Positions 23,134 through 34,440 of a stretch of 64,000 bases of DNA are shown in pieces. The DNA comes from Gnetum montanum (lineage: Eukaryota > Streptophyta > Gnetopsida > Gnetales > Gnetaceae). The stretch spans positions 3,460-67,459 of the forward strand of contig MNCI01024142.1 of the NCBI GenBank assembly GCA_015680685.1, written 5' to 3'. A program made the position numbers and the translations under genes. Each line of letters begins with the position of its first letter. Positions within the stretch are counted from its first letter, which is position 1. Below the pieces are notes generated by a model. That model ran no database searches and was not told where the DNA came from. It worked only from the letters and a program-made list of their open reading frames with translations.

Positions 23134-23367
23134 GTATGCTCTNNNNNNNNNNNNNNNNNNNNNNNNNNNNNNNNNNNNNNNNNNNNNNNNNNNNNNNNNN
23201 NNNNNNNNNNNNNNNNNNNNTTTTGGCTCTAACCCATAAATTAACACTCTGGGAGACTTAAAGGAATGCCGGTGCTAACAACATAACTTGGTCAAACTGA
23301 GAAAGTGTATAAGGACCATTCTATGCTACTTATGCACAATCTAATTGGTGGTTATGTTTGATTGCAG
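23134..23367 (+). other. Leader intron of C third ORF (contains the N gap)
   Basis: The donor reads CGGAG/GTATGCT (GT at 23,134-23,135) and the acceptor GTTTGATTGCAG (AG at 23,366-23,367), directly followed by ATG. A run of 78 N (23,143-23,220) lies inside, so the true length is unknown. A and B have matching introns of 312 and 309 bp. Confidence 0.7.
23143..23220. other. Assembly gap (78 N)
   Basis: This is a run of N inside the leader intron of element C. It does not affect coding sequence. Confidence 0.99.
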
Positions 23368-26222
23368 ATGATACCCAAACCAAGGCACTCAAGGGGTGAA
23401 GGACCATCACAGCCAAGGGACAAGCACCCATGCACAGGAAGGGGATAAGGAGTACAACTGCCAGAGCATGCGAAGGGCTCTCATGCAATTGGGCCCCTTC
23501 GCAAAGGACCTGATGTGGAATCTATCTATTAGATTCTCAAAGAGAAGATTCCCTACAAGAAATTGCAAGGGGATGAGACTCCTGGGATAGCACCACGGCT
23601 TGAGGTCACCCTGACCCAAGCCTGCCTTGATGCTATCACGCCACGCGAGGTGTAACGGATGGTCCTCCAAGAGCTAAATTTTGGACCATTCCTCGAGAAC
23701 GCGCGAGAAGAAGTGAGGCTCCAACTGCAGAACTCTCTGATGTGGCCAATCATTAGAACCAATGGTGAATGGTACTCAGGAGAAACTTATCTCTTCTGGA
23801 TGAATTGGCAACTAGGGTTTAGTGTAAGAATCAAAGACATTTATGTCTCTTACTCTTCGGAGGCGATAGCGCAAGCTCTGGGGTTACTTGAAACCAGGGC
23901 AGATGTGGTGGAAATTCTGAAACAGGCTGATCTAGAGGTAAAGGTGGAATGGACCAAACGGTGCTACGGGGTAGAGTGCAAGGAATTCAGCTCCTTGACC
24001 ATGGCGGAGAGAGTGTACTCAAAGATCGCATCTTACCACTTGAACCCAACAGTAAGACCTAGCAAAATCACAGCCTTCTTCGCTCGTGTGTGTGCTGCCT
24101 TGAGTGGGAAATTCCCAATGAGTCTTCCATAGCTGCTATTTTTGGAGATTGAAAAATGATTCACTGAGAACGAAAGTGGAAGACAAGCTCTCCCCTTTCC
24201 TTGCCTAATCCAAAAGTTGTGCAAACAGGCAAGGATAGCACGGTATTTCAATGACCTAATCCAGCGTGCCCCAATTGCCTCGTGGTGAGAAATGATGAAG
24301 GATAAAACTTCTGCCACCACACAGATAGAGGAGGAGTAGCAACCACCTCCACCACCTACACAAACAATGTAGCTAGGCTTGCAAACCATGGTAGAATACA
24401 TCCACGAGATCCGAGAAGCGCTCTTGAGCTAGCAAGAGCAATCTGGCAAGATTGGTGGAGGAGAAGACCCTTCGGTCTATCGCCCTACCATGAGCCACCT
24501 AGAGCAAGTGGCTCAATCAGTTAGCTTCCTTGAAAGGGTAGGGCTGATATTCTCTGCTGCCCGAGCACAAGTGCTAACCAAAACATATCCAAGCATCCGA
24601 GAAGTGACAGTGTCAACCCAGCAGTTATTCCCTAAAATTTCAGGGAATGCTGCTACCTTTTTGGTATGCTTGGAAGATGGTGAAGGGGCGACAGTCCTGG
24701 TGATGCAGCACTAGGGACATGAAGTTACGACCGAAGTGCTTACTGACATAATTACTACGGCTCTCAATGCACCAGCAACACCTGTACCGAACATTCATGG
24801 ATTACAAGATGTACAAGCGTCTATTGGAACTTTGCATAGCAAGATTGATGCAGCCCAACACAAAGAGTTGTTGGACCGATCGGTGGGAATCGGGCAACCG
24901 CTTCCTGATGTCTTCGACCTTCCAGACAACATTACTATAACACAATCAAAGCTACTCTCGGCAAGGGGCAAGAGCCTCATTTTGGAAGGGCAACTTGAAG
25001 CTGTTCAAGTCACGTATCAACGCTTGGAAATTGAGGTAGCCCAATTAAGAGCCCAGCTTGTCGATCTAGCCATCCTCAGTCACGAAATCAGTAGAGATGA
25101 AGCTTTTCAACAACTTCAACTTAAGCTTCAAGTCGTTGAGGATGTGCATGAGACGACGATCTTCGACAAGTCCTCGACAGATGCTCAAGCATATCACTTA
25201 GAGAAGGACTTGGCGGAGGTTCCCCAGGAGAACGTGCGGCTGACCACGAGGTTCATCGCCTGCGCAATGTTGGTGTAGAGAACGAACACATGAAAAATTT
25301 CATCCACTAACAGTAGGAGGAGCTAGCCAGGGTGAATGCTAACATAAGGAGGTTGGCTACTGAAAATCAAAATCTATCAATAGAGGAGGTTTGGGCATTA
25401 TGACAAAAGTCTACACTTGAAATTGCCGCTTGGAAAAATGAGGCCCTGAAATTTGAAAAATACAAAAATCATTACAAGGACCAAGTAGGATTTCAGAAGG
25501 AAGTGAATGAAAAGCATATTCAAGTCGTAAAGGCTAAGATGAACCAAGAACTCCAACAGCTTCAAGAGAGAGACGATGCATGACAACCTATCTTTGATGG
25601 GTTGAAAGACTACAATAAAGCTAAAATCTGCCTAAAGGAGCTACAGATTGAGGAGATGAATGATAGAATACATGGAGCTTGCCAACCTCCAATATGCAAA
25701 CTTGGCTCTGCTCATAGTCGGGAGACCATGGTCAGAGTTAGAAAAGCAAGTGGTTGCCTCGTATTCCCTATACGAGGATGAGTTCCAGGCACATAAGGTG
25801 ACAAAATAGAAGCTGGGAACAGCCAACGCGGAACTCAAGGTTCTCCACACAAGCTTTGAAGGACAACGTACAGTCGTAGAGAACTTGGCCCATAGAATGA
25901 ACGACTACCAACAGTTGTAGGCATTAGTCCAAGCATTCGACATCAAACGCAACTAGTTCACAGCCTGGTTTGTCAACCTAAAACAACTCTTCCACTACCA
26001 TGTCCTTGGGAAGTTCCAGTTCCAGCACACATTAGAGAAGCTACCTAGACTATGAACGACACCAAAAGTAAAGAAGAAAAGATGAGGGCTCTCTTGGAGG
26101 CTTTTCGGCTGCCTCCAGAAGTTGTAGCTACCGCAGGGCAACCGTCATCTGCGCTGCCACTAATGCATGGGCCAGAGGCTAGAGAAGGTCTGTCAGAACC
26201 ACCGTCCCTAGGGACGGTGTGA
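23368..26222 (+). pseudogene. Element C third ORF (about 950 codons, coiled-coil protein)
   Basis: This is the best copy of the third ORF. One frame runs from ATG 23,368 to about 25,275 with scattered stops, then two frame changes, ending at TGA 26,220-26,222. Residues 1-95: basic and polar (MIPKPRHSRGEG). Residues 95-320: globular part with WPIIRTNGEWYSGETYLFW, IYVSYSSEAIAQALGLLE and VRPSKITAFFARVCAALSG. Around residue 323: QPPPPPTQ. Residues 375-870: helices with heptad character (LEGQLEAVQVTYQRLEIEV, LATENQNLSIEE). Tail: SKEEKMRALLEAFRLPPEVV and a terminal Ser-Ser-adjacent TGA shared with A and B. The start is fixed by the splice acceptor that abuts the ATG in all three elements. Function is unknown. 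The position is that of Athila env-like ORFs, but no membrane segment was seen. A structural or Gag-like partner is possible but untested. Confidence 0.82.
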
Positions 26223-26450
26223 TCTTCTCTAGCAATTTTGTGCATCATCCTACACAGCAAAGGCTCTAGGACCAATGAGGTATTCAATTTTATCTCTGAA
26301 CACCACCATTTTTGTAATTTTTCCTCCTCTGTAACTGGGGCACTTGGTCAAATTCATGTTGTGTCATGTGTGTGTTTAGTTATGTGTGTTGTAAATAAGA
26401 ATCCATACCTTCCAAATTGTAGAGTAACTCAAGGACGAGTTTTTACTCAG

Positions 26451-26461
26451 TCGTGGGGGTA
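26451..26461 (+). other. Polypurine tract of element C
   Basis: TCGTGGGGGTA directly precedes the 3' LTR at 26,462. The same 11-mer precedes the LTR of A on the minus strand. Confidence 0.85.
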
Positions 26462-27318
26462 TGATGAAGTGTCTTTGAGTCAATGCATCGACGTAGGCTT
26501 CCATGCATCGACATGGCCCCATTTATGCGAAGCCTATTTCAGCCTATAAATAAGAGGGCCTTCCGCCTCATTTAGGCACCTTTCGGTTAGTTGTAGTGAA
26601 GCTCTTGCAGTTTGTTCCCGCAGGAGATAGAATATTTTCTAAGTGCCCGCAGCAGGTGTAAGAAAAGTGATCGGCTCTTTATTCAAGTGTTGATGTATCT
26701 GAGCCCATTGGTGTGATGGAAATAAAGACGAACTATTCAAGCATTCCTTGTAGCATTTGGACTTAGCTATTTTATGCATTCAGTAGTTTAATATGTTTAT
26801 GCTTTGTTAATTACTTGTTAATTACTTAAGTTTCTATTATTGCAGTGATGCTCACTATCGCTCACTTGTAGTTCATAAGGGCCATGAGTACAACCATCTC
26901 GAACGTAAATCAAACACTTGGTAAACCCAGTGATGCTTAACATCTGGTAACCCAGAAGTGCTAGGAGATGCTCAGAATGTGCTCGGAAGATGGGATCAGA
27001 TACTTATGCTAGGAATACTTAAGATACAAGCTAGGAGAATTATAGATTAGATAATAGTTTATTCCCTACTTTTCATACCTTAATTAGCCGCCAAAAGATA
27101 AGTAAAAACTATAAAAATCATTAGCCTTAATCTCACTTAACCATTGTAATCAGAACCTCACAAGTGAGATTAGGAGGATAACGACTATTCTAACCCAAGG
27201 TTTCACTGGTTAGAGTTTGGTGTATGTTAAGTGCTTACAGTCTACGAAATTTGATCGAGTCGCGTGTGAACGCCCATGATTTGTATGGTTGGGCGTAGGG
27301 GTACCTAGCCGCTCATCA
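26462..27318 (+). repeat. Element C 3' LTR
   Basis: It is 857 bp and pairs with the 5' LTR; the 42 bp difference falls in the word cluster before the TATA. Several CG sites kept here are CA or TG in the 5' LTR. It ends CTCATCA followed by CCCAA. Confidence 0.95.
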
Positions 27319-27323
27319 CCCAA

Positions 27324-27757
27324 TTTATGAATAGTGGATTGTAGGTTCAAGTTCACATCCTCGCCACTAGTAATAGGGGATGAAGAATTTTCATGTTGAG
27401 AACCTTCAAAGGGAGGATTCTCATTATCATCTTGATCTAGTAGGAACAAGGGATTAGTGTAATGTTTCCCCTTTGTAGCCTCATGGAGTTTCTCCTAATG
27501 TTGATCTCGCTTACATTGTGTTTTGGTGGGACAGTAGTTTCGAGTGTTATAACCAGCATGATTTGAAACAACATCCTAGGCACAAATCAATTAGGGGGTA
27601 AGATGATGTTGCCCTTCATATCACATCATCGTAGTTGTTCATCCTAATGTAGGATGAAGGTGAAGTCCAATACATACTCATCTGGATGAGTATATACCAC
27701 TTTGCACTCCTATGGGATCGATGGTTTGACATCTTTGTGCTTGTGAGAAGAAGACAT
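27324..27757 (-). pseudogene. gag: Element B gag, N-terminal part
   Basis: On the minus strand it opens with ATG 27,757 (MSSSHKHKD) and continues with ECKVVYTHPDEYVLDFTFIL, homologous to C and A. Stops sit where C has Gln or Trp: PQEC and LHQDE read TAG for Gln, and a Trp codon reads TGA. The frame shifts, then the open piece FLLDQDDNENPPFEG (27,210-27,449 frame) runs to the C insertion at 27,318. Gag continues at 14,091 beyond element C. B's primer site lies 137 bp upstream of the ATG. Confidence 0.8.
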
Positions 27758-27893
27758 TTTGCAATATAAAATAAAACATTAGTGTTCTTTTATAATCCTA
27801 TGTATAGCAAGAATGATATTGACCTTGATGTTTGTACAACAATATTAATGGCATTCACTTAAACTTAAATAATGCACATTTTAACAAAAAAAG

Positions 27894-27911
27894 CCCTTGA
27901 CAACAATGCCA
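27894..27911 (-). other. Primer binding site of element B (tRNA-Asp type)
   Basis: The minus strand reads TGGCATTGTTGTCAAGGG one base inside the LTR end. It fits the tRNA-Asp site of Athila elements with several transitions. Confidence 0.7.
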
Positions 27912-27912
27912 A

Positions 27913-28841
27913 TGATGAGTGACGAGGTACCCCTATGCCCAACCATACAAATCACAAGAATTCATGCATGATTTAGTGGAATTCCATGAACTTTGTAGTT
28001 TCCAATGTGCTAGTCTTCTAGAAGTGAATCTTTGCCTTAAGGTCAATCATTGTCTTCCTAATTACACTTGTGACATACACTGGTATGGTGAAGTGAGGCC
28101 TCTGATTTTCATTATTTTATATTTTATGGTTTTAGTTCTTAAAGAGGAATAAAGTAGTTATACTAACTAATTTAATTTAACTAATTAACTAATGTCTAAC
28201 TAGTCCTAACATATGCATCTAGTTCCACTTTTCATACATGTCCTGAACCCATGTATCCACTGTTAGGTGACCAAGCACTACGTTACTAGCTGTATTAAGC
28301 GATAACACTACTAGGATTACCAAGCGAATTCATGTTGCACTCGAAGTAGTCATACTTATGTGTTCAATTTATCTAGCTTAATTACCTTATTAACTTAGTT
28401 ACTGGAAACATTTAATAAATAATTAAAAGCATTAAATAAATAATTAAAAACATTAAATACATGAATAAAATATTTAATCTATCTAAAGTGTTGCAAGGTT
28501 TATTAGAAAGCTCATCTTTGTTACTGCACACACTGTTGTGCTCAAGTACAAATATGCTCGAATAAAGATCCATACATTCAATGACTCCTACTACAGGCAC
28601 TTGGGAGGAAAATTCTAACTTTCAAATGGAAAAAATGCAAGAGCTTTGCTGCAACTACAATCTTTATTGTCATAAATGTGGCTGGTGGATGCATATTTAT
28701 AGCTAATTATAGACATTGCATCAATGGAACCAAATTAATGGATGATATGATGCATCAACTAGGCCTCATCAACAAGACCCAGATGACGAGGCTGCATTAC
28801 CGATGCCTCATCGATGTACCTGACAAAACTATGACTCATCA
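27913..28841 (-). repeat. Element B 5' LTR
   Basis: This 929 bp LTR pairs with 2,211-3,146 and ends with CTCATCA and the target duplication CCCAT. The minus-strand TATA (CTATAAATATG) lies near 28,692-28,702, below GATGAGGC and CATCGA-type words at 28,715-28,830. Confidence 0.92.
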
Positions 28842-28846
28842 CCCAT

Positions 28847-29042
28847 AAACATGGTTGTGAGCTCATATTTATAGTTTTTATTGTTGGGCTATGTCAATGG
28901 GGCCTCGTAGATGCAACAAATGCTACATTGACACAGCCTTGTTAACGAGGCAACAACATGTAGCCAGGGTCATGTCAACAAGGGCCCATCGATGAGGCCA
29001 TGTCAATAAGGATCCATCAACGTGATACTTTTACACTCATCA
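28847..29042 (-). repeat. Element A 3' LTR, second piece
   Basis: It resumes A's LTR exactly after the CCCAT duplication (28,842-28,846) and ends CTCATCA at 29,042. It holds the TATA (AAACTATAAATATG on the minus strand, near 28,870) and U3 words with GAGGCC, GTCAAC and CATCGATG. Confidence 0.9.
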
Positions 29043-29053
29043 TACCCCCACGA
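29043..29053 (-). other. Polypurine tract of element A
   Basis: The minus strand reads TCGTGGGGGTA immediately before the LTR. The 200 bp beyond it (29,054-29,262) resemble B 3,158-3,393 and lie between A's third ORF and its 3' LTR. Confidence 0.8.
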
Positions 29054-29262
29054 CTAAATGAAAACTCATCCTCAAGTTCCTTTAGAAAATTGGAAAGGTA
29101 TGAGATTATTGATTGACTCTTGACATAACAAAATGACATAACAAAACTAAATGTCCAAGTATATAAATCAACACATTACAAAAGTTGTGGTGTTCATGAT
29201 TAAAATTGAACTCCATGACATGACTACTTGAAATTGGATAACATGTCCTCTCATGGCATGAA

Positions 29263-29267
29263 GGTGG
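29263..29267. repeat. Target duplication of element D (left), GGTGG
   Basis: GGTGG precedes the D LTR at 29,268 and is repeated at 49,029-49,033 after the D 3' LTR. Without D, A reads through as in B. Confidence 0.9.
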
Positions 29268-30935
29268 TGGAACACCACCAAATTTAGGCTCCTGGGTCTC
29301 AACTACAAATTTGGCTAAGTGTTAAAACTTGGTAGATTTTACTATTAGGACTACACTTTAGAGCATAGTCAACGTAGTTAACATGGACAGTGTAGATTTG
29401 CAAAATTTTCTTAGTGTTAACAGTAGCTGCAAGTTTTGTCTAAGTGTCTCAACCTATGCTCACCCTGTTAGGACTATGCTCTTAAGCATAGTTAGCATAA
29501 TCAACCTTGGAATGACCAGTTTTGCAAATTTTCCTAAGTGCCAAGCCAAAGGCTACTGAGCATGGTTGGGATAGATGAAATAGTTTGGAAGATTTTCTAA
29601 CTCCCAAGCCTACGCTCCTAACTAGACTCTAGAGCATAGTTAGCATAGTATGCATGCACACATCATCTCTACCAATTTTCTAAGTTTTAGGGCTATGTTC
29701 ACACATTGAGGACTACACTTTAGAGTGCAGTTAGTGTAGCTTGCACTAAGCATCATTTTCTAGCAAGATTTTCTTGACTCCTAGGGCTACGCTCTAGAGG
29801 ATAGTTAGCATAGTCTACTGGAATTGCCTCTAGAAGCCTCTAGAACTCAAAATTTGCTTGCATCTTAGCTCCAACATTCATTCAGTAAGCAAGATTAGCA
29901 AGTTTTGTCTATTTTGCACCCCCATATGCCCCTAAATTGTACCTACACTTGACATTACACGAGAGAGTGGGCATCATAGTCCTGGAGAGTAGTCTTCAAA
30001 TTACACTATTTTTCATTATTGTTAGGTACATTGTAGTTTTTTCAGTACTAACACATGCACTCTTGATAGCATAGTCACAATATGGTAGTCTCACAAGGTC
30101 CATTAGAGCACATTAGCAGAACACCATTTTGCTTCAATGGGAGTGTATTTGGGGTTAGCGTAGTCGCAACTATCCCTTTGCCACATGATGTACAATTCAC
30201 AATTCATGCTAACCATAGCCCTATAAATACCCCTATGCTTCACATTTTATGGGTTAGCATTTTTATTTAGCAATTGAAATTTTGCATTGGCACTCTTACA
30301 CCTGAGCACCCTTCACATCTTGACAAACTTTGAAACACCACTAAACACCATTGCACATCACTACGACACCGTTGTACATCACTGAGTGCACCGCAAGCCA
30401 CCGCAACTTGCAAGACACTACAACAGCTAATCCAGCAAGCTCAGACTCCACAATAGATGTCAATTCTTCATAACCAGACACCCTGAGACTGTGACTATGC
30501 TCACCTACTATGCCTGTTGTACACCACATACCTCCAAAAGTTTCCTTTGCAATTGACTATACTCCCCCCATTTGGGGCAGTGCCTTTCTCTCTTGCTCAC
30601 ATTCTATGCATTTTTTGCATTTTTTCTTACATTTTAGCATTCTACTTGCACTTTGCACCATTCAAGTACATATTCATGCATTTGCATCCTTGTTATCACA
30701 TCCAAAATGTTTTCTACACTCACACCTGCAGACATTACGGACATCATTAAACATCGCATTCCCCTTAACTTCTATTTTTTTGTAACACCCATAAGTCCTA
30801 GATCGATTGACAAGACCGTTCTAGGCATCCCACCTTCATTTTCTAACAGGCCCTCATGAAGAAGTGGTGTCAAGACTATGCGACTGTGAACCACTTGGTG
30901 TCATGTTCCAACCTCCAACGTTTTTGGTCACTACA
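29268..30935 (+). repeat. Element D 5' LTR
   Basis: This 1,668 bp LTR begins TGGAACACC and ends CACTACA. The TATA CCTATAAATACC is near 30,215. Before it, from 29,350 to 30,170, words of the form CTCTAGAGCATAGTTAGCAT recur roughly every 100 bp. The start and end are confirmed by the partner LTR and the target duplications. Confidence 0.9.
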
Positions 30936-31391
30936 GTTTTCTGGCACTAGAAAGAGGGCCTTCACCATTTCCTTCTTCGCCCACCCCTTGGTTCTTACCC
31001 TACGTGCTCTCCACACTATTCATGTAGACTAGACCCCATTGTTAGTTCCCCTGGAACCTTGCTAAATAACACCAAAGCGCATAACTTGCACTAAACCAAT
31101 TTCTGGGTTCTCAATAGAGCATAGCTAGCTCTAGCATAGTGAACGTAGTAAGATCTAAGAGTAGTCCCAGAGTTAGCATCGTTTTCTTTCAATAATTTAC
31201 AATTAGTCATTTTTCTACATTCTTACACTTAGCCATTTTCTTGCATTTTTACAATTAGTTGTTTTCTCATTAATTGCATACTTAGTTTTTTCACTGCATT
31301 TTTACACTTAGCCATTTTCTCAACAATTGCATACTTAGTTGTTTTTCTCTCTATTTTACATAAGTAACCCCCTTGCATTTCCCTTCACATC
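30936..31391 (+). other. Element D leader with primer-site region
   Basis: The sequence after the LTR, TCTGGCACTAGAAAGAGGG, resembles the TGGC-type sites of Tat elements, but the tRNA cannot be named with confidence. Further words AGAGCATAGCTAGCTCTAGC occur at about 31,120. No gene was seen before gag. Confidence 0.45.
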
Positions 31392-34300
31392 ATGAATCCT
31401 AAACAACCTTTGACCTTCGCTCTGAGTGCAGTTGTTATCTAGCTCATTCAACAAGAAATATGGATTGACCTTCCTAGGGTTTGTGGCCCCATCCTGGCAT
31501 AGAGGCAATCTCTTAGGTAGCACAACCTACCTCCCAAGGTCATAGTGCTTAATGATGAGAAATATAACTTCGTTTGCATGAAACTCCAAGTAGGTTTGCC
31601 CTTAGAATGCTAAGAAATGAAGGCTAAAGATAGTTATGAGATCAGGTATCATAATAGGAGGGAATGACTCCCTTTTGATTTTGACTTTGTCCTACTCATA
31701 GAAGATTACCAATGGATGCTAGATAACCTTGTCCATAGCATGGGCCATGAGGCAGGGATGGACTATGAGGAGCCCCTTCAGGAGAAGTTGGATGAGCTTG
31801 GGCTCAATCTAATCATGAGAACTTATTCCATGCCTCATTCTAGTGGATAGCTTCTACATTTTTTCCTTTGTAGTCTTGTAGCCTGGTGTTGTCACCCAAG
31901 TCAACACCTATGGTGGCAACCCACTAGATGCTGTAGACACACTAGGATGCTACTCCATCTTTTAGTCTTCCCTTTAGTGTGCCTTTCACCATCCCTTCAC
32001 AACCTTCATAACATGTTGAACCTATCTAGCTTGTTTAGGTTATCTAACCTTCTATAGTAGTAGCTATTGTGCCTACATAACCCTACGTGCACATCATGAA
32101 TGTTCCTCCCCCGTCGTACACAACTTAGACATCATTTGTCCCACCTATCATGTCAACACCCCTTATGATGGCCTAGCCCAGAAACCAATAGTGTGGCTCG
32201 AGTGTTGTGTCCATGGCACAACCGATGCAACAGGCATCACGTGTGGTGAGACAACCTTGAGTCGAGTCGTGGGTCATCCAACAACCATAGCGGGTAGCAC
32301 AACCCATGCAATCCACCACTGCAACCATAATTGGCTTGGATCAAGCATTCCAACTGATCCAAAGCCTCATCAAAGAGGTCAAGTAGCTTAAGGTTTCCTC
32401 CTTAGAGACCATCCATGTGATGGACTTTTACCAAGACAATCCAATTAGTCATGTAGTTCCACCACTAGCATTATCCATGGGGGTCCACTCCCACAATTCA
32501 CTAAATATAATGATGAAGGGGACCCTAACGCCCATCTAGTGACCTTCTGGTTAGAATGCCTCCTACTCCAAGCACGGCCAAATGCCATCATTCATGTGTT
32601 TGCCATGTCCCTGACTAGCAAGGCACTAGATTGGCACCATGCTCTCCCTAGGGCCTCCATCATTCTTTGGAGGAATTGCTTACCTAATTCGTCACTCACT
32701 TCAAGTATAACTTGAAACCTAAGGTGACCCTAGATCAGCTGATGTAAGTAAAGTAGGGCCACTTAGAGCTCGTATTCAGTGATGAAGTGCATCGCTCAAC
32801 GAGATCCATGAGCCTATCATAGAGACACACCTAATGGCCATCTTCAAAGACATAGTGAATGACTTCATCAAGTCAATGTTATACCACCTTGCCCCATAAT
32901 CCTTGAGCCAAGTATTCACTTAAACCAAGAGCATTCAGGATGCGGTGGAGGCCAACAAGGATCTAGCCCACTTAGCCTGCAAAAACCTACATGTAAACAA
33001 GAAGAAAGACAATGACAAATCCAAGCAAGCAACTACAACTATTATAACAGTGGCCCACGAGGCTAAGATAGCCAACACCAAATCAACAACCAAGCCACCT
33101 AAGGCTCCAGCTAACAATAACAAGTAGCTAGCCCTAGCCTAGTGGCAAACTACTAGTCCACATCATTGATGGTCATGGCACCAGCTACAATAAGGCCTAA
33201 CTTTGAGCACAAGGATGGCTCAAAGTATACACTATTTCCCATCAAGAAATCAGAGCTATTAGACCAACTGCTTAATGCTAGATGCATCCAGTACAAGCAA
33301 ATATTCAAGGATGCTCACAAGTGACATGACCAATACTGTGAGCTCCTCAAAAATCCTTCAGTTGCCCAGCCTAACAAGCCCCTGGTTCCTAAGTATTTTA
33401 AATTTGATTGATTTTGCCAATATCACCAATTGCAAGGTTATGACACAGATTTTTGCATGGCTTTGATTAATGACATTCAATGCATGATTGACAAGGGTGA
33501 GTTGGTCCTTGATGCTACTAACTCAGTGCATTCCTAGAACCAATCAATGGGGGTCTACAAGGACCTTCTCAATGCAAGTGGTGTAGGGTACATCATCAAT
33601 GCCATTAGTGTTGATGACGATGTAGAACTAGCATAGGAGCCATTTGTGGTTTGTGTGCCCTTTGGTAGCACTGGGGCCTCCTTGACATCAACCAACTTAA
33701 GGATCCATTTTTTCATCTGAGCATTAGCTTGAATGCCCATAACATCCTTTGTGGTCAGGGCCTTGCAACACGTTACAATTGCAACAACCCAAACACCCTT
33801 CATCGTAAGGGTGCCGCAACATGCAAACTCCTCACCTGTTGAGACTTCGATGATGGGCAATACATCAGCCCCTACTTGCTCATGACTCCATCTTATAAGC
33901 AATTCCAACAAACAAACGAGATGACAAATTGAGAGGCCTAATGAGCACCTTGTTGATCAAATGCTTAGGAAACACTAAGAAAAAAGGGCATTAAGCCCAC
34001 CAAAGCTTATCCTCTTTTCTTCCATCCTAATGGGCCAACTAACTGAGGAGGCCACAACAATAAGCAAACAACAATAGAGAATTAACGCTCCAACAACTAG
34101 TAACCCATAATGAAGCATTGAGGCTCTAGCAACTAGTAACCCACAATGCAGCACTGAAGCTTTAAAGCAAACAAAATAGTAAGGCCCAAATCCCCTCCAT
34201 GAGAGATTCATCTCTTAGGGCATATGGAAGAGATGAAGGCCATTAAAAACAAGGTAGTAGATAGCAAAAAGGATTTCCTTGATGCATTGGCATAGGTCAA

Positions 34301-34440
34301 GTAGGCTTTGAAACAAAAAAATACAATGTTGAGCTTGTATGACCTAGTAATGACTTCCTCCACCCATCATGAAGTGTTCGTGCACATGTTGACTTCCATT
34401 TCTATCACGAAGGATATCGCAGTAGACAAATAGTCTATTC
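31392..34440 (+). pseudogene. gag: Element D gag
   Basis: The N-part from ATG 31,392 (MNPKQPLTFAL) stays in one frame for about 150 codons with several TAG and TGA codons. The capsid-like core appears at about 32,490-32,690 (KYNDEGDPNAHLVTFWLECLL, ALDWHHALPRAS). A zinc motif at about 33,412-33,450 reads FCQYHQLQGYDTDFC, the C-x2-H..D-x3-C pattern typical of Tat-lineage Gag, followed by INDIQCMIDKGEL. A linker of about 800 bp follows (VPFGSTGASLT, ATTQTPFIVRV). Frameshifts separate the parts. Gag would form particles and bind the long RNA. Confidence 0.75.

Larger units (their letters stand above)
14097..27318 (+). mobile_element. Element C: near full-length Athila-like LTR retrotransposon
   Basis: Complete ends, perfect CCCAA target duplications and two LTRs (14,097-14,995; 26,462-27,318) bound a 13.2 kb element inserted in B's gag in the opposite orientation. 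Order: LTR, tRNA-Asp-type primer site, gag (15,162), protease, RT, RNase H, integrase (to 21,335), non-coding stretch with hairpins, internal promoter, leader intron with a 78-base N gap, third ORF (23,368-26,222), purine tract, LTR. It is the youngest of the set: LTR divergence in the aligned stretch after the TATA is about 7 percent (10 of about 142), all transitions. Gag-Pol contains frameshifts and stops, so it is not autonomous. Confidence 0.95.
2211..28841 (-). mobile_element. Element B: Athila-like LTR retrotransposon carrying nested C
   Basis: It is bounded by TGATGAG at 2,211 and CTCATCA at 28,841 with perfect CCCAT target duplications, and is inserted in the 3' LTR of A. Without C it is about 13.4 kb. 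In minus-strand order: LTR 27,913-28,841, primer site 27,894-27,911, gag 27,757 downward (interrupted by C at 27,318/14,097), protease, RT, RNase H, integrase down to about 8,470, non-coding stretch, internal promoter near 6,710, leader intron, third ORF 6,251-3,394, purine tract 3,147-3,157, and LTR 2,211-3,146. Every gene is broken. Confidence 0.93.

Noticed and set aside
33555-33911. 118-codon minus-strand open frame in element D
   Set aside because: The plus strand reads as the gag-protease linker here. No splice sites or homology support the antisense reading, unlike the 36-39.6 kb region.
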